Of a stretch of DNA of 64,000 nucleotides, positions 1 to 9,149 are shown piece after piece (within the stretch, counting starts at the first letter, position 1; the number at the start of each line of letters is the position of its first letter). The stretch spans positions 1-64,000 of the forward strand of contig CAWITB010000048.1 in assembly GCA_963838885.1 (NCBI GenBank), given 5' to 3'. Source of the stretch: JAICMB01 sp963838885. Its GTDB lineage: Bacteria; Acidobacteriota; Terriglobia; Bryobacterales; Bryobacteraceae. The notes below the pieces were generated by a model. The model was not told the origin of the DNA. It was given only the letters and a program-made list of their open reading frames with translations, and ran no database searches. The position numbers and the translations under genes were made by a program.

Positions 1-156
1 TGGGCACGACCGCGGTTATCGCAGCCGGCCCGTCGCGAATTCCGGCGCAGCATTTGCAGTGCACAGGGAAGATTGCGCGCAAATGGTAACGATCATAGCT
101 GTGCCGATCAGGAGGACCCAGGAACCAGAAGTGAGGCATCCGGCAGAATGGCGACA

Positions 157-1477
157 TCAAACGATCCATGAGATTAGCAAGCCCAGCGTTGCCGCGAAGA
201 TGGCTATCGTGGTGATCCAACCCAGGATGTTAATGCCGCGTCCATTCACCTGGTCTTCCATGATGGCGCGATTGTTCGTCATGAGCATGATAAGCAGCAT
301 CAGAGGCGGGGTCGAGAACCCCTGCACGATGCCCGCCACAACGAGAGCTTTCATGGGATTGAATCCCAGGAAGTTCATTGCGGCGCCGAGCAGCGTAAAA
401 GCGGCGATGGCGATGTAAAAACGCTTCGCCTGCCCCGGCCGCTTATTCAATCCGTACTTCCATCCCACGGTCTGGCAAAGATCATAGGCAGCGCCCCCGG
501 TCATTACGGGTACCGCCAGAAAACCCACGCCGATAACTCCGAGCGAGAACAGAATGCCCGCCGCATTTCCGGCCAGCGGCCGAAGCGCCTGGGCGGCATC
601 GGCGGCGCTGTTGATGCCGGTTTTGCCGGCTTTGAACAACGTGGCGGCGGTGGCCAGCACGATGAAATACATTGCCACGTTGGAGAAGAACATGCCAAAT
701 AGCACGTCCCGTCTCGAGCGCCGCAACTCCTGTTCCGTGGCTCCCTTCCGCTGCGAAAGCCGCGTCCGCCCCATTGCCTTCTCCTCTTCCACCTCCTCGT
801 TCGATTGCCAGGTGTAAAGATAGGCGGACAGCGTGGTTCCAATTACGGCGACCAGCATGGACAGGAACTCCTTATCGAAGCGGACGGTCGGAATAAGCGA
901 GCCTTTGATGACGGGAAGAAGTTCCGGCTTTGCCAGGATCGCCGCGGGAAGGTAGGCAAGCAGCGCCAGGGCGAGAATGCGGAAAACGTTTCGCATCAGC
1001 GTGTAAGAGCCCCAGACCTGGAGAGCCAAAATGATTGCCGCGCTCACAACCACCAGCGCGCCGACAGGAACCGGAATAAGAAGATTAATCGCAGCCCGCG
1101 ATGCCGCCCAGGTCGGCGCCCGCCTCTATAGTGTTGCCGACAAGCACCGCGATGAGCGTCGGGTATAGCAGCCACCGGGAGTAATGCTTCCTGAGTACCG
1201 CAAACAATCCCTGCCCCGCTACTTGCCCGAGCTTCGCGGAAAGGTACACGACCGCGAACATCATAGGAAAGGTAACGGGCGCTGTCCACAAAAAGGAGGG
1301 GCCAAAAGCGGCTCCGGCCGAGGCATAGGTTCCAATCGCCGAGGGGTCGTCATCGGCCGCGCCTGTGATGAGGCCGAGACCGGCCGCGCGGATGACGCCC
1401 GTTTCTGGCGGCTTCAGCTGTGCCTCGTTGTCACCTGGAATTTGCGTCGTCGTGGGTTTGGGAAAATCGTGAGACAT
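157..1477 (-). CDS. Nramp-family divalent metal transporter, split by one frameshift
   Basis: This is a multi-pass inner-membrane carrier of the natural resistance-associated macrophage protein family, expected to import divalent metal (Mn, Fe or Mg) with a cation gradient. The N-terminal part (1085-1477) carries the TM1 region GAADDDPSAIGTY, and the remaining helices lie in another frame (157 to about 1100). The joined length is about 430 residues, normal for the family. The two frames join cleanly if one C is removed from the CCC run at 1095-1097, giving a continuous reading through AINLLIPVPVGALVVV. TM1 lacks the classical DPGN motif and has DDDPSAIG, as in Nramp-related subfamilies whose metal preference differs from MntH, so the substrate is open. 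The indel may be a sequencing error. Family assignment is strong; functionality is uncertain. Confidence 0.85.
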
Positions 1478-1734
1478 TTTCGTCGCTGAGTGGAAAACTT
1501 ACGTTTTGATCTCGGAACGTATCGGCTGCTTACCCAAAACGATACCGATGCGGGCAAGGTCCAGATGAGTTCCCAAAGATCGTTACCGCATCCGAGCACG
1601 TATGCCACCGTGGGGACTGAGTCCGCAACCTAAGGTGTCGTCTTATGCGAGGCCGCAAACAGGCCTTCTCCGGCTCGGCTGCTGTCGTTTGACGCGATCC
1701 TGCACAGGCGCCCGTCTCCCTTGTACGGTGACCC
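1478..1734. other. Intergenic stretch upstream of the Nramp gene
   Basis: This is the 5' flank of the transporter, read on the minus strand. I see no convincing coding frame and could not match it to a known metal riboswitch by eye. It runs into transposase debris at about 1735. Confidence 0.4.
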
Positions 1735-1860
1735 GGAGTTACCGGACGAAAAAGACGAAGAAGCATGGCTGGGACCGTGAGCGTGTGGTGGCCAAGGCGG
1801 AACACCTCGATGGGGAAGAGAATCCGCGCTTTGTGGCGACCTCGCCGAGGAGTGAACGAA
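1735..1860 (+). mobile_element. IS1380-type transposase remnant
   Basis: In one frame the sequence reads WDRERVVAKAEHLDGE followed by NPRFVAT, a stretch typical of the DDE transposase of IS1380-like elements (strand core before the catalytic region). Only about 40 codons survive, without the remaining catalytic residues, ends or target duplication. It is wedged between the Nramp 5' flank and the DUF4112 gene. Family assignment is from recalled motif similarity. Confidence 0.55.
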
Positions 1861-1865
1861 GAGGG

Positions 1866-2402
1866 CTAGAGATGCCGGACTAGTTCGAATAAGGCCAGGA
1901 GGGGCAGCGCAACACTTGCAAAAACGAGCGATGCGATTACGATCAGGAAAACCGTATCCTGGGCCTTTTGGCGCTGGGGCTGTGCGATATGACTCTTCAA
2001 GAGCCGGTAATTGCGGCGATTGGCCTTGAATACGACATCGAACAGGTCGCCCGCGAAAGGGACGGCTCCGGCCAAAGCTTCGATGCCGATATTAACCAGC
2101 ATGCGAGCAATGGCGACGCGTGGGATGCCCAACTGGACGGCCCGAAAGACAATATAAAACGAGACCAGCGCATCGAAAACGTCGCCGATTCCGGGAATCA
2201 TTCCGATTATTCCGGCGATTCCAAAGCGGAAGCCGCCCGGCAGCGCGAAGGCGTAATCGAGCCAGCGCGCCACCGCTTCTATGTCGGCGATACGCGGGTC
2301 GACGATTTCAGGCGTGAGCGCATCGGCGCGGTATCTGGGGCCAGGATAGGCGGTAATCGCTTGCGGCATGGAGCGGCTCTGTATTGTGAGATCCCGCGGC
2401 AT
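1866..2402 (-). CDS. DUF4112 domain membrane protein
   Basis: A 178-residue protein with the DUF4112 signature: an ARWLDYAFALPG segment, a GIIGMIPGIGDVFDAL hydrophobic hairpin, and a second related hairpin AGAVPFAGDLFDVVFKAN followed by RRNYRLLK. The last 35 residues form a third hydrophobic segment (TVFLIVIASLVFASVALPLL). DUF4112 proteins are small predicted membrane proteins of unknown function. The repeated glycine-rich hairpins suggest an internal duplication. It stands alone, convergent with the preceding transposase scrap. Confidence 0.85.
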   Translation of the reverse strand: MPRDLTIQSRSMPQAITAYPGPRYRADALTPEIVDPRIADIEAVARWLDYAFALPGGFRFGIAGIIGMIPGIGDVFDALVSFYIVFRAVQLGIPRVAIARMLVNIGIEALAGAVPFAGDLFDVVFKANRRNYRLLKSHIAQPQRQKAQDTVFLIVIASLVFASVALPLLALFELVRHL

Positions 2403-2493
2403 CCCGCAAGGTTTCCCCGGTCTTGAGAACGCCGTGCGCGATTTTAGACGCCGGGGCGCCGCGGAGGTCGATCCCCCGCGGCGCTATTGCGGG

Positions 2494-2973
2494 TTAGTGA
2501 CCTCCGGTAAGTAATACGTGCGTAGCGCCGGTTGACGTGTCGTAAGTCGAGAAAACTACCTCGAGCCGGCAGGGCGCGGTGGTGGTGGAGGTGGAACTGG
2601 ACGTCGTCAGGGCAACATTGGCCCGAATCAGCGTCCGCCCCGCGCCGCTGGTCGTGCCCGCGCCGGCGGAGGGAAGTTTGGCGGAGGCAACGGCTCCGGA
2701 GGCCAATGACGTGAACGCCGTCGCGGCTCCGATCGTAGTCCCGCTTGGAGTTTGAAACGAAATTGTTCCGGTGCAGGACGCGGCCGTGCCGCTCGAAGAA
2801 TTGGATGCGACGTTTACTACGTCGATTTCCGCGGTCTCGGTGGTCCCAAGCGGCACCAATTGCGCAAAAGAATTCGGCGTCATATCCGGGGGATTCGCAA
2901 GAGCGCCGAACACTCCTGAAAAACCGATCCCGGAAAAACCGATCAAGGTCAAAGCTAAGGCTCGAATTGACAT
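2494..2973 (-). CDS. Small exported protein of unknown function
   Basis: About 159 residues from the ATG at 2971-2973. An upstream in-frame ATG (3021) would add an arginine-rich leader, and the chosen start places a signal peptide (ALALTLIGFSGIGFSGVFGALA) directly at the N-terminus. The mature part is rich in Ser, Thr and Ala with beta-strand character and Ser/Thr tracts (ALTTSSSTSTTTA). It resembles small secreted all-beta proteins common in Acidobacteria, but I do not recognise a family. The only two cysteines (ASCTG and APCRLE) could form a disulphide in the periplasm. Confidence 0.6.
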   Translation of the reverse strand: MSIRALALTLIGFSGIGFSGVFGALANPPDMTPNSFAQLVPLGTTETAEIDVVNVASNSSSGTAASCTGTISFQTPSGTTIGAATAFTSLASGAVASAKLPSAGAGTTSGAGRTLIRANVALTTSSSTSTTTAPCRLEVVFSTYDTSTGATHVLLTGGH

Positions 2974-3052
2974 GGCTGACGGACGACGCGGGCAGCGGGT
3001 CCGTTTCGAGCGGAGATCCAAAGTTTACGTTCTTAACGTAGGCGCGTGGCGC

Positions 3053-3739
3053 TCAGGGCGTGAAGCGATAGCCTTTCCCGCGGACGGTGTGGATGTGCTG
3101 GGGATTTTGCGCGCTGGGCTCGAGCTTCTGGCGCAACCAGGCCACATGCACGTCGATCGTTCGCGAGGAGACCCCGGCATTGTACTCCCAGACATTTTGA
3201 AGAATCTCTTCGCGCGGAACCACTCTTCCGCGGTGATGGATCAGATACTGCAGCAACTGCAGCTCCCGTGCAGCCATGCTCACCGGCTTGCCCGCCTTGG
3301 ACAACTGCGCTCTGTCGAAATCCACCTCAATGTCGGCGAAACGGAAGCTCTTTAGCGCGATCCGGTTTTCTTTACGCGAGCGCCGTAACAAGGCTTCGAC
3401 CCTGGCGAGTAATTCCAGCGGATCGAAGGGTTTTCCGAGATAATCATCGGCGCCCAGCTTAAGCCCGGCGACCTTGTCGGCCGTTTGAGTCTTGGCGGTC
3501 AACATGAGAATGGCGACATCGATGCCCAACTGACGCAATTCGCGGCACACCGCTGAACCGCTCTTGCGGGGAAGCATGATGTCGAGGACCAGGAGATCGA
3601 AATCCTCACCTACGGCTTTCTCAAAGCCTGCCTCGCCATCGTGGGCGGTTGTGACATGATGGCCATCCGAGGCCAGGAGATCGGCTATCGTGAGCGCCAG
3701 GCCCGGTTCATCCTCGACCAGCAGAATGCGCGAACTCAT
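3053..3739 (-). CDS. OmpR/PhoB-family response regulator
   Basis: A 228-residue two-component response regulator. The receiver domain (1-118) has the acidic pocket E9/D10, phospho-acceptor D53 (LLVLDIMLP), T81 and K103 (GKPF). The C-terminal winged-helix DNA-binding domain (about 128-228) has the typical FADIEVDF start and an ending GKGYRFTP. It overlaps the upstream kinase gene by 4 bp (ATGA), so the two are translationally coupled and the kinase is the evident partner. The regulated genes cannot be deduced from the window. Confidence 0.95.
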   Translation of the reverse strand: MSSRILLVEDEPGLALTIADLLASDGHHVTTAHDGEAGFEKAVGEDFDLLVLDIMLPRKSGSAVCRELRQLGIDVAILMLTAKTQTADKVAGLKLGADDYLGKPFDPLELLARVEALLRRSRKENRIALKSFRFADIEVDFDRAQLSKAGKPVSMAARELQLLQYLIHHRGRVVPREEILQNVWEYNAGVSSRTIDVHVAWLRQKLEPSAQNPQHIHTVRGKGYRFTP

Positions 3740-5535
3740 GCCGGCGCCTCGGCCGGTATGGTCAGAATGAACTCGGCGCCGCCCATGCCGCCGTCCTCCA
3801 CGCGGATGGAGCCGCCGTGCGATTCGACAATCTTCTTTACCAAGGCCAGCCCCAATCCGGTGCCATGAACCTGTTCTCGGAGGGCCTTCTCTCCCCGGAA
3901 AAACGGATCGAAGATGCGCTTGCGCTCATGCGCCGGGATGCCGGGACCGCCGTCGGCGACCCGAATCTCAACCGCCGGCCGGTGACGATCCGTCACGGCC
4001 CGGGCGCTCACGCGAATGCAGGCATTCTCTCCGCCGCTGTATTTCACTGCGTTGTCGACAAGATTCTGGAGGGCATGCTCCAGCGCCTCGGCATCGCCGG
4101 GGATGAGGGGCAATCCGGGCTCGATCTGGCTCTTTACTTCCAAATGCGGAGCGCTGCGAGGCCGGCGCAAGCTGCTCTCGATCAACGCCGGCACGTCCAC
4201 GGGCTGGCGGGACCTGATGGCGTGTCCCGCGCGCGCGCTCGAAAAACGCAGAACCTGCTCGACCAGGGCGCCGAGCTTCTCGCTCTCATTCTGGATCAGC
4301 TCCCCATAGCGCCCCACCTGAGCGGGGTTTTGCGCCAGCTTCCCGCGAAGATTGAAGGCGGCCGTGCGGATGACGGCCAGCGGCGTTCTTAGCTCATGCG
4401 ATACGCCGGCCACCAGGTTCATTTGCATTTCCGCCAATTGATGCTCCCGGCGCGAGAAGCGCGCCAGCGCCGCCGCTGTGGTTAGAATGAGCGCGAGAAT
4501 GCCGAGTGAAGCCGCCAGATTCTGCCATTTTGCGCGAGCGGCCACGGCCTCGAGCGAACCCGCCTGATGTTGTACGGAAAGCCGCCACCTGCCTCGTCCC
4601 GGCCCGCGCATGGGGAGCCGCGGCTCGCGGGGGGGCGGGGAATACCACGGTCCCCGAGCCATTTCGGTTGGAGCCATTTCGTGGGGAGGCGGATGCCGCC
4701 ATGTCCGGCCGCGCCCTGCGGAAGGCGGACCATGGCGGCCAAATTCTCCGGAGAATTCCTGGCGCGGCCCGCGCAGGGCGGACGGATCGATATTGAATAG
4801 CGCCACCGAGGCATCCGGCGTTAGTAAGGAATGCCCCGCCCGCGTACCGGATTGAAAGAGCACTGTTGAAGGATTCTTGACGGACACGACCTGGGCCTCG
4901 TAGTCGAGCTTGCCGCCCGCGCCGGCGTACTTCTGAAGCAGATCGGGCAATAATGTCCCGCGCACATAATCGACATTCAAATCGAGAAGCAACCATTCCG
5001 CTTCCCCGGCGGGACGATCGTGCGCGTGCTCGAAGCGCGGGATATCGATGACGGTGGAAGCCGATGAAGCGAAAGGCCGGCCCGAGTGCGTAATACGTGC
5101 GATGAGCTGATCTTTGACGCCGTCCCATTCGGCGGGCCAGTCCGCCGGCGTGAAGTGGGCCGTTTGGGAATCCAACTGGAGGAGCCGAACCGAATCGTCC
5201 GCGGGGATTGCGAGCGCGATGCGGCTGAACAGAGGCTCGCGCGATTTCTTCCAGACCGTATAGCGCCGGGCATAGGCCTCCTCTCTTCCGAGTGCCTCGA
5301 TTTCGGAATTGGAGGGGAGCAGCGCGGAGCAGGCCTGCGCGATGTCCTCGTCGAATTCGCGGCTCAAACGGTTGAGTTGAGTCTGCAGCTCCGATCGCAA
5401 CCGCGCGCGCTCGGCTGCGGCGATCTCTCCTAACCAGCGGTTCTGAAGAATCCCCAGAAATCCGCACAGCGCCGCCAGGATCGCGATAAACGTCCACGAC
5501 GTCCAAGCGCGCCGCCCCAGGGTGACGATGCTCAT
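3736..5535 (-). CDS. Membrane sensor histidine kinase
   Basis: A sensor kinase of about 599 residues from the ATG at 5533-5535. An in-frame ATG at 5595 would add 20 basic residues before the first transmembrane segment, so the inner start is preferred. Order: TM1 (TFIAILAALCGFLGIL), a roughly 300-residue extracytoplasmic sensor, TM2 (GILALILTTAAALARF), the H-box VSHELRTPL, the N-box LVDNAVKYS, then G1 VADGGPGIP and G2 GTGLGLALVKKI. No HAMP domain is evident between TM2 and the H-box. The sensor contains a Pro/Gly/Arg-rich stretch (about 4600-4760) that looks like a disordered insert. It autophosphorylates on His and passes phosphate to the downstream regulator. Confidence 0.93.
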   Translation of the reverse strand: MSIVTLGRRAWTSWTFIAILAALCGFLGILQNRWLGEIAAAERARLRSELQTQLNRLSREFDEDIAQACSALLPSNSEIEALGREEAYARRYTVWKKSREPLFSRIALAIPADDSVRLLQLDSQTAHFTPADWPAEWDGVKDQLIARITHSGRPFASSASTVIDIPRFEHAHDRPAGEAEWLLLDLNVDYVRGTLLPDLLQKYAGAGGKLDYEAQVVSVKNPSTVLFQSGTRAGHSLLTPDASVALFNIDPSALRGPRQEFSGEFGRHGPPSAGRGRTWRHPPPHEMAPTEMARGPWYSPPPREPRLPMRGPGRGRWRLSVQHQAGSLEAVAARAKWQNLAASLGILALILTTAAALARFSRREHQLAEMQMNLVAGVSHELRTPLAVIRTAAFNLRGKLAQNPAQVGRYGELIQNESEKLGALVEQVLRFSSARAGHAIRSRQPVDVPALIESSLRRPRSAPHLEVKSQIEPGLPLIPGDAEALEHALQNLVDNAVKYSGGENACIRVSARAVTDRHRPAVEIRVADGGPGIPAHERKRIFDPFFRGEKALREQVHGTGLGLALVKKIVESHGGSIRVEDGGMGGAEFILTIPAEAPA

Positions 5536-5700
5536 CGCCGCTCGCTCCGGAATGCTCCCGCGCCCACGCTTTATGGTAGCTAGCCCAGCTTTCAAGGGAA
5601 AAAACGGGCGGAAAGGTTAACACTTCTTTACGTCCCCGGCGCCCCCAATCGCCTTCCTCGAACCGTCATTGCTTTCCAGAGGCTACTCAAAGGAATTAGA

Positions 5701-5814
5701 ATGAATACTAACGGCGAAATAGTGGAACCGGCGATCGATTTGATTCGCGAGTACGGGAATGAGCCGGTGGCCCGCGATGCGGACGAAGAGATTGCCCCTC
5801 GTAAAATCTTTTAG
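5701..5814 (+). CDS. Possible 37-residue small protein
   Basis: An ATG preceded by AAGGA with 6-nt spacing opens a 37-codon frame ending TAG. The product is acidic, with a helical segment (AIDLIREYGNEPVARDADEE). It loosely resembles the N-terminus of small helical proteins with an LIxxxGxEA pattern, so it may be either a real small gene or a truncated remnant. It lies between the kinase promoter region and the arylsulfotransferase gene. Confidence 0.35.
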   Translation: MNTNGEIVEPAIDLIREYGNEPVARDADEEIAPRKIF

Positions 5815-5892
5815 ACTTTTCCAGAAATCCGTATTTGCTGTCAACCGCTTTGCTACCATCCCGTCATAGACTTTATTGAAAGCTGTAAGTTT

Positions 5893-7674
5893 ATGCAGAA
5901 GTTTTGCAACCCGGGCGGACTCGTTCGTGTTGGTTATTTCACAATAATTTTCGCCGGAACGGGAATATTTCCGCTGCGGGCGCAAGCAGTGGTATCCCTG
6001 ATGCCGTCGGTCACGTCGGCGAACGTGGGCGCGCCAGTTACTTGGACGGCGGCGCTTGAGAATGCCGGTGCGGGCGCGTATTGGTACCGTTTCCGGGTTG
6101 CGGCGTTCGGTTCCGATCTCAGCACAGTAAAGGATTTCGGTCCGGGTAATACTTTTACATGGACCGCGAGCGGGCACGAGGGCCTCTATGAAGTCGAGGT
6201 CGCGGCCAAGAATCAGGACTCCGGCGCGGTGACGGAGGGCGCAAATTTTCTCTATTTCCAACCGAATACCGTTTCGGGGCGCCCGGTTATCACGCCCACG
6301 CCGCATCCCCTGGTATTCCTGTACAGCGCTCCGCCGTGCCCGGCGGGGTCCACCATGACGGTGCAGTTTCAAGCCTCCGGCGGTCCGCGCCAGAGCACGC
6401 CGGAAAAGGCCTGCGGCGCAAATAATTTTTCCATGAATTTCTACCTTGCGGGACTCCTCGCGGGCACGAAATATAAGGTACAGCACATTGTCAGCGACGG
6501 AACGAAGACAACGCGCGGACCGGATCTGACATTCACCAGCGGGAACGCGCCGTCCAATCTCGCGGCCGCCAGCGTGCTGGGCGGCCCGGCGCCGCGCGGG
6601 TCGCAGGGCGTCTTCCTGGCCGCCACGCTGTTCTCCAATGCGATGGCGACGGACTTGGGCGGAAACGTCATTTGGTATTACCCCGGCAGTGTCTCGTTTA
6701 TCACGCGGCCGGAAGCGGGCGGTTACTTCTGGGGCGTCGTCGAGGCGCCAGGCGCGGACAAAACGGCCCAGATCGTTCGCAAGTTCGATCTGACGGGCAT
6801 GACAGTGCTCGAAACCAACGCCGCCCGCGTGAGCGAACAGCTCGTCGCGATGGGCAAGCACCCGATCGGCTCCTTCCACCATGAAGCGCGCACGCTCTCA
6901 AACGGCGATATCGTGGTGCTCGCGGGCGAGGAGCGCATCCTGACGGACGTGCAAGGCCCCGGGCCGGTGGATGTGCTGGGCGACATGATCGTGGTCCTCG
7001 ATCCCAATTTGAACGTCGTATGGAGTTGGGATGCCTTTGACCATCTGGACCCGCATCGCATGGCCACGCTGGGGGATATATGTTCTCCCGGCAACTGCCC
7101 CGCCACATATCTGGCCCCCGCTCCGAACGATTGGCTGCACGGCAATTCGGTGCAGGAAAGCAGCGATGGGAACCTGGTTTATTCGGCGCGCAGCCAGGAT
7201 TGGGTCGTCAAGATCGATTACCAGCGCGGCAGCGGCGCGGGCGATGTTCTCTGGAAGATGGGCGTGGACGGCGATTTCACAATTAATTCCTCCGACCCCT
7301 ACCCCTGGTTTTCGCACCAGCACGATCCGGAGTTCGTACCCGGCACCTCCACGATGACGGTATTCGACGATGGAAACGTCCGCAATTCACTCGATCCCAC
7401 GGCCAATAGCCGCGGGCAGGCTTTGCAGGTGGACGAAACCAATCGCGCCGTCACGCCGATCATGAGCCAGGACCTGGGGAACTATTCCTTCGCCCTGGGC
7501 GCCGCGCAACTCCTCAAGAACGGCGATTACGCCTTCGACATTGGATTCCTGAGCGATGGGACGAGTATGAGCCTGGAGCTCGATCGCACCGGGAATCCCG
7601 TTTATTCGCTGCACGTCTCGGCGCCGGCCTACCGCACTTTCCGTATGCAAAGCATCTATAGCAGTCCGTACTAG
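5893..7674 (+). CDS. Arylsulfotransferase (ASST)-type protein
   Basis: A 593-residue exported protein: N-terminal signal (YFTIIFAGTGIFPLRAQA), an Ig/fibronectin-like beta region to about residue 210, then a beta-propeller of the arylsulfotransferase family. ASST enzymes move sulfate between phenolic compounds without PAPS, using active-site histidines. Candidates here are H329/H330 (SFHHEAR), H416 (DWLHGNS) and H475/H477 (SHQHDPE), set in typical ASST motifs such as GNVIWYYP and VVLDPNLNVVWSWDAFDH. A sulfatase gene follows 62 bp downstream on the same strand, so the pair may handle sulfated aromatics or glycans in the periplasm. The native substrate is not deducible. Confidence 0.85.
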   Translation: MQKFCNPGGLVRVGYFTIIFAGTGIFPLRAQAVVSLMPSVTSANVGAPVTWTAALENAGAGAYWYRFRVAAFGSDLSTVKDFGPGNTFTWTASGHEGLYEVEVAAKNQDSGAVTEGANFLYFQPNTVSGRPVITPTPHPLVFLYSAPPCPAGSTMTVQFQASGGPRQSTPEKACGANNFSMNFYLAGLLAGTKYKVQHIVSDGTKTTRGPDLTFTSGNAPSNLAAASVLGGPAPRGSQGVFLAATLFSNAMATDLGGNVIWYYPGSVSFITRPEAGGYFWGVVEAPGADKTAQIVRKFDLTGMTVLETNAARVSEQLVAMGKHPIGSFHHEARTLSNGDIVVLAGEERILTDVQGPGPVDVLGDMIVVLDPNLNVVWSWDAFDHLDPHRMATLGDICSPGNCPATYLAPAPNDWLHGNSVQESSDGNLVYSARSQDWVVKIDYQRGSGAGDVLWKMGVDGDFTINSSDPYPWFSHQHDPEFVPGTSTMTVFDDGNVRNSLDPTANSRGQALQVDETNRAVTPIMSQDLGNYSFALGAAQLLKNGDYAFDIGFLSDGTSMSLELDRTGNPVYSLHVSAPAYRTFRMQSIYSSPY

Positions 7675-7685
7675 AACGGATCGGG

Positions 7686-7736
7686 TTTGCGCGCGGAAAG
7701 CTACGGAGGTATACTGTCCCTGGTAGATCCAGGGGC
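7686..7736 (+). promoter_or_regulatory. Possible promoter and hairpin in front of the sulfatase
   Basis: TTGCGC (7686-7691), an 18-nt spacer and TATACT (7710-7715) form a sigma-70-like promoter. CCCTGG (7718-7723) and CCAGGG (7729-7734) form a six-pair stem with a 5-nt loop ending two nucleotides before the ATG. A GGAGGT lies at 7705-7710, too far from the ATG unless the hairpin forms. Visual call only. Confidence 0.35.
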
Positions 7737-9143
7737 ATGTCTTTCCTACAACTTAAGGCGAACCGGCGGGGGTTCCTGAAGGCCGCGGGCGGCGCCGCGA
7801 TGACCGTAAGCGCCCGCTCGCAGTCTTCGAGACCGCCCAATATCGTCTTCATTCTGGCCGACGACCTGGGCTATGGCGATCTGAGCTGCTACGGCGGCAG
7901 CATCAATACTCCCAACCTGGACCGGATGGCGCAGGACGGGATGCGCTTCACACATTATTATTCGGCGGCGCCGGTCTGCTCGCCGGCGCGCGCCACCCTG
8001 TTGACGGGACGCTATGCCCCGCGCACGGGCTGTCCCGGGGTACTCGATTCGAACGATCCGGGAGGTCTGGCGCTGACGGAAACGACCATGGCGCGAATGC
8101 TGCAGCGCGCCGGCTACGCCACCATGGCGGTGGGCAAGTGGCACCTCGGAACTCCGCCGTCTTTTCTCCCCACTAACCGGGGTTTCAACGAGTGGTACGG
8201 GATCCCTTATAGCAACGATATGTGGCCGCGGCCGCTGATGCACAATCTCAGCGTGATCGAGCAGCCCGCGGAGCTGGACACTCTGACGCAGCGCTACACC
8301 CTGTGGGCCACCAACTTCATCCAGCAGTCCGCGAATTCGCCTTTCTTCCTGTACATGCCGCACACCTTCCCGCACATTCCGCTGGCGGCCTCTCCAGCCT
8401 TTCAGGGCCAGTCCGGCAATGGATTATACGGCGACGTGGTGCAGGAGCTGGACTGGAGCGTCGGCCAAGTGCTGCAATCGCTCAAAGATAACGGGGTCGA
8501 TTCGAACACCTTGGTCATGTTTTCAAGCGATAACGGCCCCTGGTATCAAGGCAGTCCCGGTCTGTTGCGCGGCCGCAAGGACGATACCTATGAAGGCGGC
8601 ATGCGCATGCCGTTTATTGCGCGCTGGCCGGGCGTGGTCCCCAGCGGCCAGACCTGCGCGGCAGTGGCCAGCTCGCTCGATATTCTGCCCACGGTGTCGA
8701 AGCTGACCGGCGTCCCCGTGCCCCAGAATCCCTTGGACGGGGTAGACATTTCGCCGCTGCTGACGGGACAGCAGAGCACGGTCGACCGCGACGCGTTCCT
8801 CTACTTCAACAATGTGTTTTTGCAGGCGGCGCGGTATGGGCCGTGGAAGCTGCATGTCTCGCGCTTCAACGCCCCATCCTATGCGCCCACGCCGCCGGGC
8901 GGTCTTCAGAATCTTCCGCTGCCGGCGCCGGAGTTGTACAACGTCGTCACGGACCCGGAGGAAAGCTACGATCGCGCGGCGCGCAACGCGGACGTCGTGG
9001 CCGACCTGCAGGCCCGCATCAACCGCCTGGTCCAAACCTTCCCCAGCAATGTCATAAACGCCTGGAACAGCACCATGTCGACGGCGGTGCAAAGCACGCC
9101 CACCGACGCGCTGCCGATGGCGCAGCCTGCTTCTTCGCAATAG
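7737..9143 (+). CDS. Sulfatase (arylsulfatase A type, Cys class, Tat-exported)
   Basis: A 468-residue sulfatase. The N-terminus has a twin-arginine signal (NRRGFLKAAGGAA), implying folded export. The core starts with PPNIVFILADDLGYGDLSC, providing the metal-binding aspartates. C81-S-P-A-R85 is the formylglycine signature (CxPxR) followed by TLLTGRYAPRTG. Later motifs are VGKWHLG, the FSSDNGPW metal site and GGMRMPFIARWPG. It hydrolyses sulfate esters once C81 is converted to formylglycine by a maturase not found in this window. It lies 62 bp behind the arylsulfotransferase gene. The start region holds a hairpin (separate entry). Substrate unknown. Confidence 0.93.
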   Translation: MSFLQLKANRRGFLKAAGGAAMTVSARSQSSRPPNIVFILADDLGYGDLSCYGGSINTPNLDRMAQDGMRFTHYYSAAPVCSPARATLLTGRYAPRTGCPGVLDSNDPGGLALTETTMARMLQRAGYATMAVGKWHLGTPPSFLPTNRGFNEWYGIPYSNDMWPRPLMHNLSVIEQPAELDTLTQRYTLWATNFIQQSANSPFFLYMPHTFPHIPLAASPAFQGQSGNGLYGDVVQELDWSVGQVLQSLKDNGVDSNTLVMFSSDNGPWYQGSPGLLRGRKDDTYEGGMRMPFIARWPGVVPSGQTCAAVASSLDILPTVSKLTGVPVPQNPLDGVDISPLLTGQQSTVDRDAFLYFNNVFLQAARYGPWKLHVSRFNAPSYAPTPPGGLQNLPLPAPELYNVVTDPEESYDRAARNADVVADLQARINRLVQTFPSNVINAWNSTMSTAVQSTPTDALPMAQPASSQ

Positions 9144-9149
9144 GGAGAG

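Noticed and set aside
5683..6882. A 399-codon minus-strand frame overlapping the arylsulfotransferase
   Set aside because: Arg-rich shadow without motif; the ASST gene has a signal peptide and active-site histidines.
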